From JAZGEG01 sp964346665 (GTDB lineage: Archaea; Aenigmatarchaeota; Aenigmatarchaeia; QMZP01; QMZT01), in NCBI GenBank assembly GCA_964346665.1, contig CAYFVC010000035.1, forward strand, positions 1 to 40,062: a stretch of DNA of 40,062 nucleotides, read 5' to 3'. Below, piece by piece: positions 24,265-32,931 of this stretch. Position numbers and translations under genes: made by a program. The notes below the pieces were generated by a model, which did no database searches, was not told the DNA's origin, and was given only the letters and a program-made list of their open reading frames with translations. The first letter of the stretch is position 1. The number at the start of each line of letters is the position of its first letter.

Positions 24265-27200
24265 GCGAGCTTACAGAACTCGAGGAGGGATTGAGGAAGC
24301 TCAAAGAGGACAATCTAGAGAAGAAGCGACTGGTTTCTCAACTGGAAAGGGAAAAGAAATACCTTGACGAGAGAAACAAGTATTTGATAGAAAAGCTTAA
24401 GCAGGCAGGCGTGTTGTACGAGGAAGCGGGGAAAAGGGTTGTGGATTTCGTAAACGTACACGTAAAGCCGTTGAGAACGAAACTCGCTGATTTTGATTCA
24501 AGACTTTCAAAAATCAAGGAGTACGAAAGGTCTATAAATTCCACCCTGAAGAGGATTGAGTATGTCGAGGAGGTGGTTAATGGTTTCAAAAACGAGTTGT
24601 TGAAAACCCGAGAAAAGGAAGCGTTGTTGTCCGCAAATGTGAAAGATCTAAAGAAGAAGGGTTCTGAGCTTTCGAAAAGAATATCCACTGTCCAGACATT
24701 CGGGTCGGAAGAGCTCGCTGAGAAGGTCGAGGAAATAAAGGGTAAGTTCGGAGAGGATGTTGAAGGGGTTGAGGATAAATTTAACGAGTTCAAGACAGGA
24801 GTTGAAAACACAGTAGATAATTTCAGGAAGGAGTTCGAAAGTGAAGCGAGTTCCTTAAGAGAAGTGGTTGAAGGGGCTGACCTTAAGAAAGCTAAAGAAC
24901 TTGATGAAGCGTTGGGGAGGGTGATGGAGGACCTCGCCAAAACAAAGAGAGAATTTTCGAAATCCCTGGCCTCTATGGAGAAGGCTGTCGAAAGGCTGGA
25001 TGTTAAAAAAACGGAAGAAGTGGGCAAATCAATAGAAATGCTCACAGCGAATCTTAATGAAAGGTTCGAAAGCTTTGCTGAAGACCTTGAAGAGCGGGTT
25101 AAAACTGCGGAGAATGAATTGAACGATTTCAAGGTGGAACTCGAAAAATCGCTTGGGGATGTGAAGACCGAAACGAGGGATTTTGTTAATTCCAAATCCA
25201 AAGAATTCGATTCCCTACTATATGAACTGCGGAACAAAATGGATGAACAGATGGAGAGTTCGGTAACGGAATGGAACGATAACCTAGGGAAAGTGAAATC
25301 TGATCTGATGAGCACAAAAAAAGAAATAGAAAAACTTATCGGGTCGGTGAACAGGAAAGTGGAAATCGGGGAGGAGAGAAGGGAAAAGAAGGTGGATAAT
25401 TCGCTTTCGGATATGCACTCCTCACTTTCTGAAAGACTGGATAGCATGAATAAGGATATTGATGGGAAGATAGGGGGGATAGTTGAGAATGTGGGGAGGA
25501 AATTCGAAAATGTTGAAGAAAGCCTTATTGAAAAGATAGTATCTGTCGAAAACAGTATGGATGAGATTAGAGCGAACTTCCAGGGTTTTGTAAATTCCAT
25601 GTCTGCTGATTTCGAAAATAAAATGAATTCTCTAAGAAAGGAATTCGAAAAACGTGACTCGAAAAGGGACAAAAGTTTCGAAAAGTTCTCGGAATCGTTT
25701 AAGAGCAATGTTGATGAAAAGTTCGGGATTTTAAGAGAAGGGATCGGAGGGGAAATTGAAGAAATAAAGGGTGAAACGACTTCTTTGCGGAAGGAGATGG
25801 ACAACTTCGTAGTTGATCTAAAGGAGAAGTTTGATGGGATCATAAAGGAGAAATCAAAGGAGTTTGAAATGATGGTGAATTCGCTTGTAGATGATACAAA
25901 AGCGATGGAGAAAGAGGTTAAAGGGGTTATAGACGACTTCAAAAAGGAGATAGAATCCAAGGAAATCGAAAGAGGTGAGGAGATAAACAAGATGGTAAAT
26001 GAGTTCATTTCGCAAAAAGGTGAGATTGACGGGAAAATCAAACAGCTCGATTCTAAGATATCGGAATTCTCTGAAACAAGTGAGGATATTCGAAAAGGGA
26101 TTCTTAAGGAAAGCCTTGTAGGGGTGAATGAAAGGGTCGAGGGCATAGCAGAAGGGATGGAAGAGAGATTCGACAGCGCCAAGGAAGATATGGAAAGGGA
26201 GGTTAACGAAGCTGTGGAAAATATTGATAACAGGGTAAAGGGGATGGAAACAAATCTTAATGACTTCAAGGTCGAACTTGAGAAAACGGTTGGGAAGCTC
26301 AGGGATGACGTGGATAATATCACGGGCAAGAAGACCGAGAAGATGGACAAGGTTGTTGAAAAAGCGAAGAAGGATCTTGAGGGAAGGGTGAAATCATTCA
26401 CTTCGGAGGTTTCAGGGGATATCGAAATGTTGAAGAATGATGTTGTTTCTATGAGGAACGAGTTTGAAAAGGGAGAAAGGGAGAGGGAAGGGAAGGTTGA
26501 GGAGACGAGGGAAAAGCTTGAGAAAGGAATAAAGGAGAGGTTTGATGATTTATTCGGAAGTGTAGAGGGGAGGATAAATGCTGTGGAAGGTGAAATCGAA
26601 TCTTTGAGTAAAGGCACGGAATCTCTCGTTAAGAATCTGGAAGCCGGATTCGAAAAGGCTGAGACAAAAAGGGAGGGGAAGATCGAGAAAGCAAAAACGA
26701 AGATTGAAAAAGAAATAAAAGAGGGATTTGATGATTTCGTTGGAAGAACTGAGGAGAGAATGAAGGTGGCGGAAAGCGAAGTCGTATCCTTGAGAAACAA
26801 AATGAATGATGTCCTCGGAGAACTTAGGGCAAACTTCGAGGAGGTTGTAGAAAAGAAATCGAAGGATTTCGAAAATATTATGAAAGAGTTGGTTGACAGG
26901 TCAGAAAAAGCGAAGAATGATATGGAATCGCTTGCTGGATATCTGGAAACCAAATTCCAGGAAGGTGAAAAAGAAAGGGAGAAAGAGGTAGGAAAATCCG
27001 TAAAGGAATTGATGGTCACGATGGGGATGATAGAAGGAAGGTTGAAGGGAGTGGACGAGGAAATGGACAAGTTTTCCGAGATAAGGGATAACTTGAAAAA
27101 CGAAATAATGAGGGAGAAGACTGACTTGATTGATGACAGGTTTTCCTCGCTTTCCGAGAACACGAAAGCGAAGGTATCTGACATGAGGAAATCGCTTAGA

Positions 27201-27551
27201 GAGGAAATGAAAGGATCAAGATCAGCCTACACAAGAGTTGAAGAGAAACTGGCCAAAATGAGCGATAGAATTGGTATGATTAAGGATCAGATTTTTGAAA
27301 TGAAAAAATCAAGAGACCTTGTATTAGGTGATGTGAAATCTTTGAATAAAACCTTAGAAGGGAACGTCGATTCAAAGCTCAAGAATTTCATGAAGGATTT
27401 GGAGAAGCGAATGAAAACTCAGGAGGAAATTTTGAATTTGAAAATGACGGAAATAGAAAGCAAAATCAATTCCGTTTCGGAAGAGATAACGAAAACCAAA
27501 AAGGAGAAAGAGGAACAGCTTGATGAAATACTTGAACACGTGGAATCATGA
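24261..27551 (+). CDS. Very long coiled-coil protein (1096 aa)
   Basis: Almost the whole chain is charged coiled coil (Lys/Glu/Asp with regular Leu/Val/Ile/Phe) and lacks Walker motifs, TM helices and a signal peptide. Sub-repeats are visible: LNDFKVELEK occurs at 287-296 and 666-675, and KSKEF/KSKDF blocks recur three times. Fully extended, about 1000 coiled-coil residues would span roughly 0.15 micrometre, a sizeable fraction of a small cell. The start overlaps the upstream stop (ATGA) and the stop overlaps the next start (ATGA). I infer a filament-like or spacer scaffold for the MinD-linked apparatus. Alternatives are a cytoskeletal or nucleoid-associated coiled coil. Confidence 0.85.
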   Translation: MSELTELEEGLRKLKEDNLEKKRLVSQLEREKKYLDERNKYLIEKLKQAGVLYEEAGKRVVDFVNVHVKPLRTKLADFDSRLSKIKEYERSINSTLKRIEYVEEVVNGFKNELLKTREKEALLSANVKDLKKKGSELSKRISTVQTFGSEELAEKVEEIKGKFGEDVEGVEDKFNEFKTGVENTVDNFRKEFESEASSLREVVEGADLKKAKELDEALGRVMEDLAKTKREFSKSLASMEKAVERLDVKKTEEVGKSIEMLTANLNERFESFAEDLEERVKTAENELNDFKVELEKSLGDVKTETRDFVNSKSKEFDSLLYELRNKMDEQMESSVTEWNDNLGKVKSDLMSTKKEIEKLIGSVNRKVEIGEERREKKVDNSLSDMHSSLSERLDSMNKDIDGKIGGIVENVGRKFENVEESLIEKIVSVENSMDEIRANFQGFVNSMSADFENKMNSLRKEFEKRDSKRDKSFEKFSESFKSNVDEKFGILREGIGGEIEEIKGETTSLRKEMDNFVVDLKEKFDGIIKEKSKEFEMMVNSLVDDTKAMEKEVKGVIDDFKKEIESKEIERGEEINKMVNEFISQKGEIDGKIKQLDSKISEFSETSEDIRKGILKESLVGVNERVEGIAEGMEERFDSAKEDMEREVNEAVENIDNRVKGMETNLNDFKVELEKTVGKLRDDVDNITGKKTEKMDKVVEKAKKDLEGRVKSFTSEVSGDIEMLKNDVVSMRNEFEKGEREREGKVEETREKLEKGIKERFDDLFGSVEGRINAVEGEIESLSKGTESLVKNLEAGFEKAETKREGKIEKAKTKIEKEIKEGFDDFVGRTEERMKVAESEVVSLRNKMNDVLGELRANFEEVVEKKSKDFENIMKELVDRSEKAKNDMESLAGYLETKFQEGEKEREKEVGKSVKELMVTMGMIEGRLKGVDEEMDKFSEIRDNLKNEIMREKTDLIDDRFSSLSENTKAKVSDMRKSLREEMKGSRSAYTRVEEKLAKMSDRIGMIKDQIFEMKKSRDLVLGDVKSLNKTLEGNVDSKLKNFMKDLEKRMKTQEEILNLKMTEIESKINSVSEEITKTKKEKEEQLDEILEHVES

Positions 27552-28417
27552 ACGAGAAAATGGATAAGGTGAAGAGAAGGATAGACGAGATAAAGAAGGA
27601 GAGAGAGGAATTGAAGGAGAAATATGATTACCTTGTGGAACAAATGAAAAAAACGATTGACAAACATTCCCAAGATATCGAGTTCCTCAAGAATGAAGTG
27701 AGGGGAATCGCTGACAAGGAGGAGAAAGATGAAGAGGGGGTCTCGGACGTTCGCTCGCTGATGAATTCCATTAAAGATGAACTCAATGAAAAGGTTAACG
27801 TCCTCGATAAAGAAATAACATCTGAACTTTCGAAATTTAAAGGACTTGAAGAAAGGTTAGGTAAAGATGTTGAAGATTTCGAGAAATTCGCAAGTAAACA
27901 GAAGTCTAGGATAGATGAATTCGAATCAAAGGTTTCGGATAAGATCGACATGTTCGCAATCGAAAAGGAGAATCTAAGGAGGGATTTCACCTCGATTTCG
28001 AGTGATTTCAAGAATATAGGAAGTCATTTGGATTCCTTAAAGGAGAAGGATTCTAATCTAAGCCAGCATTTACAAAACCTCTCACTCGAAATGGAGAACT
28101 TCAAAAAGGCGACGGAAGAAATTCTCGAGAAGTTGAAGGGGGAACAAAAGATATTCCAGGAGAATGTCGTAGCAAAACTCAATGAGGCGAGCAATAAAAT
28201 ACTCAACCGCCTTTCACAGAGCGAAGCGAAAACTTCTTCTGAGCTTGTAAAAAAATCGGAGGATATCAAGCTCTTCAGAGCGCACACGACACAATTCATA
28301 AATGATCTCGTAGTGAATTACGAAAAGCGATTCGAGATGATGAAATCCGAGATTGATGAGATCCTAAAACTGGTGGAAGAGCGAGTAAGGGCACAGCGAG
28401 CGATGATTTTTGAGTGA
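27548..28417 (+). CDS. Coiled-coil protein (289 aa)
   Basis: The third of three coupled coiled-coil genes; its ATG overlaps the upstream stop (ATGA). The first 60 residues are a highly charged helix (KMDKVKRRIDEIKKEREELK). The rest is coiled coil to the C terminus, with a short less-charged break near 220-250. There is no TM helix or catalytic motif. Its size and position suggest a partner or cap for the 1096-residue protein. The family is not recognised. Confidence 0.83.
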   Translation: MNEKMDKVKRRIDEIKKEREELKEKYDYLVEQMKKTIDKHSQDIEFLKNEVRGIADKEEKDEEGVSDVRSLMNSIKDELNEKVNVLDKEITSELSKFKGLEERLGKDVEDFEKFASKQKSRIDEFESKVSDKIDMFAIEKENLRRDFTSISSDFKNIGSHLDSLKEKDSNLSQHLQNLSLEMENFKKATEEILEKLKGEQKIFQENVVAKLNEASNKILNRLSQSEAKTSSELVKKSEDIKLFRAHTTQFINDLVVNYEKRFEMMKSEIDEILKLVEERVRAQRAMIFE

Positions 28418-28460
28418 ATGTTTATATTCTGGTGAAATTTGGATAAAAATCTGGATAAGT

Positions 28461-28470
28461 TTTTAAATAA
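28461..28470 (+). promoter_or_regulatory. TATA box of glmS
   Basis: TTTTAAATAA is centred 26 nt before the ATG at 28491 and preceded by a purine-rich GGATAAG that fits a BRE. No Shine-Dalgarno lies at normal spacing, so a leaderless transcript is likely. Confidence 0.65.
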
Positions 28471-28490
28471 ATGGAGAGAAACTACTTCTC

Positions 28491-30248
28491 ATGTGTGGTA
28501 TAATCGGATACATAGGCGGGAAAGAAGCATCCCCCGTCCTTTTCGATAGTTTGCGGAGATTGGAGTATAGGGGTTACGATTCTTATGGGTTCGCAACGCT
28601 CGATAAGGGGAAAGTATGGGTAAGGAAAGGTAAAGGGAAAATAAGCGAAGCGGGATTCGAAAAAATACCTGGCTCCTTAGGAATTGCTCACACGAGATGG
28701 GCAACGCACGGAAAGGTTTCTAAGGCGAATGCACATCCCCATATAGATTGTGAAAAGCGCATCGCGATCATCCACAACGGCATAATAGAGAATTTTGAAA
28801 AATTAAAGAAGGATCTTACTCGAAGAGGTCATAAGTTTCGTTCGGAAACCGACAGCGAGATAATTTCGCATATGATAGAGGAGAATATGGATATGGGTTT
28901 GCAGGAAGCTGTTAGGAAAACGATGAGGGTTCTGAAAGGTAGATCTGCAGTACTCGTGGTAAAGGATGATTTCGATGGGATGATGGCTGCACGAACCGGC
29001 TCGCCTCTCATACTTGGTAGAGGGAAGAACGAGTACTTCGTGGCTTCTGATATACCGGCGTTCCTCAACAGGACAAAGGACGTGATGTATTTAGATGACG
29101 GGGAAATGGTCATATTGGAAAGGGGCAAGAAACCCGTTTTCGTGAACATGGAGGATGGTAAGAAAATCGAGAAGAGAATAATAAGGATAGAATGGGATAC
29201 GAAACAAGCGGAAAAAGGTGAATATCAACACTACATGATCAAGGAGATAATGGAGCAGAAGGACACAATAATCCGTGCGATAAACCAGAACGATAAGGAT
29301 ATAAAAAGGGTTGCGAAAGAGATAAACAAGGCGTATGGCGTTTTCCTAACAGGGTGTGGGACTGCGGGGAAAGTATGCCACACAGGGGAATACGTATTCT
29401 CTAATATCGCGAACAAACACGTGAATTATGTTGTTTCATCAGAATTCCCCAATTACAGGAATTTCCTCACGAAAAAAACCCTGCTCATAACGGTTTCCCA
29501 GAGCGGGGAAACCGCGGATGTACTTGAGGCGGTTAAGGCAGCGAAGGAGAAGGGAGTGAAAGTTATATCCTTAGTGAACGTTAAAGGTTCAACACTCGAT
29601 CGCATTTCGGACTTCACCTTCCTCATAAAAGCAGGCCCCGAGAAGGCAGTGGCCTCCACGAAAGCGACCACCGCTCAGTTAGCGATACTCTACTTACTAG
29701 CATACGCATGTATAGGAAAACTTAAAGAGGGGAAGCGTTTGCTTATAGAGGTCGCTTCCAAAATAAACGATATGCTGAATCCTAGATATGAGGATAGGAT
29801 AAAGAGGCTCGCGAAGACCATGCATCGAAAAAAGGATTTCTACATAATAGGCAGATCGCTAAACCATCCTATGGCATTGGAGTCAGCAATAAAGATCATG
29901 GAGGTTAGTTATATACACGCGCAAGGCTTCGCGGGAGGCGAACTTAAGCATGGTCCTATCGCACTCATAGAGAAAAACACGCCATGCATCGTGCTAACGG
30001 AAGGGAATTCGGATCACGATGTAATCAGCAATGCCATGGAAATTAAATCAAGAGGGGGATTCATAATCGGAGTTGGCCCGAAAAGATACGGGGTTTTCGA
30101 CTTCTGGATAAAGACCCCTGACGTTGGTTTTGCCTCACCCATAGTCAACATAATACCGGTTCAGTTATTTGCCTATCACCTAGGAGTGCTGAGAGGTTGC
30201 GAAGTAGATACACCAAGGAACCTCGCGAAATCCGTCACGGTGAAGTAG
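28491..30248 (+). CDS. glmS: Glutamine--fructose-6-phosphate aminotransferase (isomerizing)
   Basis: 585 residues, close to the usual 600. It converts fructose-6-phosphate and glutamine to glucosamine-6-phosphate, the first step towards UDP-GlcNAc. The start MCGIIGYIG supplies the N-terminal nucleophile Cys after Met removal. The glutaminase domain has HTRWATHG, HNGIIEN and ETDSEI. Two SIS sugar-isomerase domains follow with GCGTA, SQSGETADV, ASTKATTAQL and GELKHGPIALIE. The C terminus LAKSVTVK matches the conserved family end. It is probably transcribed alone. UDP-GlcNAc is a common precursor for archaeal N-glycans, so the enzyme may serve glycosylation of the sequon-rich surface proteins upstream, but glmS is a general housekeeping gene. 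Confidence 0.97.
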   Translation: MCGIIGYIGGKEASPVLFDSLRRLEYRGYDSYGFATLDKGKVWVRKGKGKISEAGFEKIPGSLGIAHTRWATHGKVSKANAHPHIDCEKRIAIIHNGIIENFEKLKKDLTRRGHKFRSETDSEIISHMIEENMDMGLQEAVRKTMRVLKGRSAVLVVKDDFDGMMAARTGSPLILGRGKNEYFVASDIPAFLNRTKDVMYLDDGEMVILERGKKPVFVNMEDGKKIEKRIIRIEWDTKQAEKGEYQHYMIKEIMEQKDTIIRAINQNDKDIKRVAKEINKAYGVFLTGCGTAGKVCHTGEYVFSNIANKHVNYVVSSEFPNYRNFLTKKTLLITVSQSGETADVLEAVKAAKEKGVKVISLVNVKGSTLDRISDFTFLIKAGPEKAVASTKATTAQLAILYLLAYACIGKLKEGKRLLIEVASKINDMLNPRYEDRIKRLAKTMHRKKDFYIIGRSLNHPMALESAIKIMEVSYIHAQGFAGGELKHGPIALIEKNTPCIVLTEGNSDHDVISNAMEIKSRGGFIIGVGPKRYGVFDFWIKTPDVGFASPIVNIIPVQLFAYHLGVLRGCEVDTPRNLAKSVTVK

Positions 30249-30258
30249 ATTTAAAAGT
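30249..30258 (+). promoter_or_regulatory. TATA-like promoter element
   Basis: ATTTAAAAGT is centred about 26 nt before the ATG at 30279, directly after the glmS stop codon. Confidence 0.5.
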
Positions 30259-30278
30259 GAAAGAAACGAATTATTAAT

Positions 30279-30707
30279 ATGGCAGCGGATATTCTGACAA
30301 ATCTTGTCACGAGCCTCGGTGTTGATTTCACAAATCCCATAACCTTAGCGATAAACATTATAGTGTCCACGATAATAGGAGGAATCGTCCTCCTTATATT
30401 AGTGGAAATAGTTGGTAAGAAGTTCTCAGAGGAAGTTCACCCAGCGAACGCGTTCCTTGTGGTGCTCATAATAAACCTGATAAACCTTCTAGGGGTGTTA
30501 GCGTTCATAACCCCCTACATCTCGTTCATCCCGTTCCTTCCAGTGATTCTGCCTATTTTGGTATGGATAATCCTGATCAAGTTGTTTTTCAAAGAGATGT
30601 CGATTACGCATGCGGTGATCGTCGGCGTTGTGGGATGGTTACTCAGCATATTCCTGATACCGTATCTAGTCGGGATAGCGAGTGGTTTCATACCGAGTTT
30701 CGGATAG
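30279..30707 (+). CDS. Small four-helix membrane protein
   Basis: 142 residues with four hydrophobic segments (about 20-45, 56-78, 82-103, 109-136) and a short charged loop (KKFSEEVHPAN) after the first. There are no catalytic motifs and I do not recognise the family. A TATA-like element sits 26 nt before the ATG. The 3' end overlaps the convergent tRNA methylthiotransferase gene by 20 nt. Confidence 0.8.
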   Translation: MAADILTNLVTSLGVDFTNPITLAINIIVSTIIGGIVLLILVEIVGKKFSEEVHPANAFLVVLIINLINLLGVLAFITPYISFIPFLPVILPILVWIILIKLFFKEMSITHAVIVGVVGWLLSIFLIPYLVGIASGFIPSFG

Positions 30708-31938
30708 TTTCGGCATTAAGGTGCGTAAGCCCGAAATTCGTAATCTTCACTTTCAAGAATTTGCCCATTACATTCTTTTTTCCTTCGAAAATCACGGGTT
30801 TATAATATTCATTCCTTCCCATGAGCTGGTTTTTTCTCTTTCCCTTTTCTGTTACAAGGATCTCACATTCTTTCGAAAGCCATTCCTTGTTTTTCTCCAT
30901 ACCGATTTTTCTCACGAGATCAGCAAGCCTTTTCGATCTCTTCTTTATCACCATGTTATCCAGCTGTTTCATACGTTTCGCTTTCGTTCTTGGCCGAGGA
31001 GCGAATTTCGAGATGTTCACGATATCTGGTCTTACCCTTTTGATCATTTCGATCGTTTCCTTGAAATCACTTTCTTTTTCGCTGGGAAACCCCACTATTA
31101 TATCCGTGGATAACGTGATGTTTGGAAAGATTTTTCTGAATTCCTTCACGATCTTTTCGAAATTTTTTACTTTGTAACCCCTCCTCATGGATTTCAGAAT
31201 TTTATCAGAACCCGACTGAACGGGTATGTGGATGGACTTGTATATTTTCGGGTTTTTGTATATTTCAATCAATTCTCCCAAAATCGGTTTCATGTGATTT
31301 GGATTCATCATGCCTACACGTATTTTGAAATCTCCATTTATCTCAACTATCTGCCTAAGTAGATCGGCAAGATTCATTTGTATATCCAAACCATAACACC
31401 CACAATCCTGAGATGTAATCCAAATTTCCTTGCATCCGTCTTTTAGGGAATTTTCTATTTCTTTCAAAATCTCTTCGATCTTTCTCGATTTCAGATTACC
31501 CCTAGCGAATTTCACTATGCAATATGCACACGCTCCCAAACAGCCGGAAGCAATCTCCGTTATTCCCACTAGTTGGTTTTTCCTGATTTTTTTACCTGTT
31601 TTCTTCACTCGTTTCAATAACAACTTAGCTATGTCTTTCGATTTATGAGAGGAGAGAAAAAAGGCGTGAGGAACGATCTCCCTGAAAATCCCCACATTGC
31701 TGGCACATCCAGCTATCACTAGCTTTTTGTTAGGATATTTACTAACAAAAAACTTTATCCTCTCCCTTATCTTGTTCTCTGTGGGGCTTTTCACAACGCA
31801 CGTATTAATTACGATCACATCCGCTTTCCCTATGTTTTTGACTATCTTGAAACCATTTGCAATTAGCGAAGTTTCCATCACTTCCGAATGCGCCTGATTC
31901 GCGGAGCAGCCGTATGTTTCGAGGTAAACGGATTTCAT
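30688..31938 (-). CDS. tRNA threonylcarbamoyladenosine methylthiotransferase (CDKAL1/e-MtaB type)
   Basis: 416 residues. This family adds a methylthio group to t6A37 in tRNA, giving ms2t6A. The N-terminal UPF0004 domain has its cluster cysteines at C11 (YLETYGCSANQ), C47 (INTCVVK) and C78 (IAGCASN). The radical SAM CxxxCxxC motif is CLGACAYC (C133, C137, C140). HIPVQSGSDKILKSMRRGY and STDIIVGFPSE are family motifs, and a TRAM-like basic domain closes the protein. The ETYGCSxNxxxSE start is typical of archaeal and eukaryotic e-MtaB rather than bacterial MiaB. A TATA element lies 27 nt upstream. The stop lies inside the end of the convergent membrane-protein gene. Confidence 0.93.
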   Translation of the reverse strand: MKSVYLETYGCSANQAHSEVMETSLIANGFKIVKNIGKADVIVINTCVVKSPTENKIRERIKFFVSKYPNKKLVIAGCASNVGIFREIVPHAFFLSSHKSKDIAKLLLKRVKKTGKKIRKNQLVGITEIASGCLGACAYCIVKFARGNLKSRKIEEILKEIENSLKDGCKEIWITSQDCGCYGLDIQMNLADLLRQIVEINGDFKIRVGMMNPNHMKPILGELIEIYKNPKIYKSIHIPVQSGSDKILKSMRRGYKVKNFEKIVKEFRKIFPNITLSTDIIVGFPSEKESDFKETIEMIKRVRPDIVNISKFAPRPRTKAKRMKQLDNMVIKKRSKRLADLVRKIGMEKNKEWLSKECEILVTEKGKRKNQLMGRNEYYKPVIFEGKKNVMGKFLKVKITNFGLTHLNAETIRNSV

Positions 31939-31960
31939 AATAAGAAATTAGATAAAGAAT

Positions 31961-31970
31961 ATTTTAAAAA
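31961..31970 (-). promoter_or_regulatory. TATA box of the tRNA methylthiotransferase gene
   Basis: Read on the minus strand, TTTTTAAAAT is centred about 27 nt before the ATG at 31938, directly after the stop of the neighbouring minus-strand gene. Confidence 0.6.
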
Positions 31971-32891
31971 TCACTCTCTGAACAATGTATTGAGCAATTT
32001 ACTTAGTTTAGTGAATTCGGTATCATCTGCCTCTTCTTCCGCAATTTTTTCTATTGTTTTTTTCAGTTTATCTTGTAATGTTATTCTTAGTTTTCTTGTT
32101 TTTGGGGTTTTTGATATACAGGTTTCTATCAATTCCCTTGAATATTTTCCCAATTTCATTTCAGTCAATCTGTTGTTTTTGTAATCTTTCATCACACTCA
32201 TTAAATATTTCATTGGTATGTTCGTTCTGTGTTTTCTGGAGAAATCTCTTATTGTTTTTTCGAAACTTTTCTGATCCAATTCCTCTAACTTGGTGTTCCT
32301 TTTTTCACAAAATCTTTCAAATTTTTCAACAACATTTTTTAACTTATTCTTTATTAACTCTGGTCCTTTTTTCTCCAAAATTTTTGCATTGTAATTTATT
32401 TCAAGTATACCTTGATTTTTCAAGAACCTTTGGGGGAAATATTTCAACAACTGTTCTCTATTAATTTTACTTTCGATATCCCAACTATAAGAAATACTTT
32501 TTATTACATCGTCTCCTGTATAACGTTCTTTTTTACCCAATATGCCCTCCATGTTTTTTCTTTCGGTATCTGCAGAGTCTCTTATTACATTTCCTATGGT
32601 CTTAGTTCCTTCATATGAAACCGCACTTCTATCCAATTCGTTCTTCATACCAGAAGTCAAATCTTCTGGTCTGAGTGTTATTTCTCTTATTCTTTTTCTT
32701 TCCCTTTCTATTTCTACCTTTTTTTCTTCTACCTCCTTTTTCCAATACGCAAATTCTCTTTCTATCCTATACGGTCTTTTTTTACTAGTCCTTGCAGGCT
32801 CCAAATAAGAATCGACCTTCTTCTTCGAAATACCGAGATATTTTGCTACTTCCGAACGGGGCATCAAATGGGACATCGAGTCTTCTAACAT
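31971..32891 (-). CDS. AT-rich helix-turn-helix protein of unknown function
   Basis: 306 residues from the ATG at 32891; a TTG at 32897 would add two. Residues about 10-35 (SEVAKYLGISKKKVDSYLE) resemble a MerR/excisionase-type helix-turn-helix, followed by a Lys/Glu-rich helix. The remainder is a basic, largely helical protein with no recognised catalytic motif. The gene is clearly more AT-rich than its neighbours, with long poly-T and poly-A runs, and uses many AAA and ATT codons, which suggests recent acquisition. It could be a regulator or a remnant of a mobile element; no integrase or inverted repeat was seen beside it. Confidence 0.75.
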   Translation of the reverse strand: MLEDSMSHLMPRSEVAKYLGISKKKVDSYLEPARTSKKRPYRIEREFAYWKKEVEEKKVEIERERKRIREITLRPEDLTSGMKNELDRSAVSYEGTKTIGNVIRDSADTERKNMEGILGKKERYTGDDVIKSISYSWDIESKINREQLLKYFPQRFLKNQGILEINYNAKILEKKGPELIKNKLKNVVEKFERFCEKRNTKLEELDQKSFEKTIRDFSRKHRTNIPMKYLMSVMKDYKNNRLTEMKLGKYSRELIETCISKTPKTRKLRITLQDKLKKTIEKIAEEEADDTEFTKLSKLLNTLFRE

Positions 32892-32920
32892 ACACAATCA
32901 ATTACAAGAATAATCCAAAA

Positions 32921-32930
32921 CTTTTTATTC
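32921..32930 (-). promoter_or_regulatory. TATA-like element of the AT-rich HTH gene
   Basis: On the minus strand GAATAAAAAG is centred about 34 nt before the ATG at 32891 and 28 nt before the TTG at 32897. It lies next to the end of the pilin-like operon. Confidence 0.45.
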
Positions 32931-32931
32931 T

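Noticed and set aside
24338..27184. Very long minus-strand open frame (948 codons) opposite the 1096-residue coiled-coil gene
   Set aside because: Its translation is monotonously Ser/Phe/Leu-rich, which is what the complement of Lys/Glu codons (AAR, GAR) yields. There is no promoter or ribosome site, and the plus-strand gene is clearly real and operonic.
24261..27551. SMC or Rad50-type protein
   Set aside because: There are no Walker A, signature or Walker B motifs at either end and no hinge domain, only coiled coil.
31971..32891. Integrase or transposase
   Set aside because: No catalytic Tyr/Arg or DDE pattern could be found, and no terminal inverted repeats or target duplications flank it.
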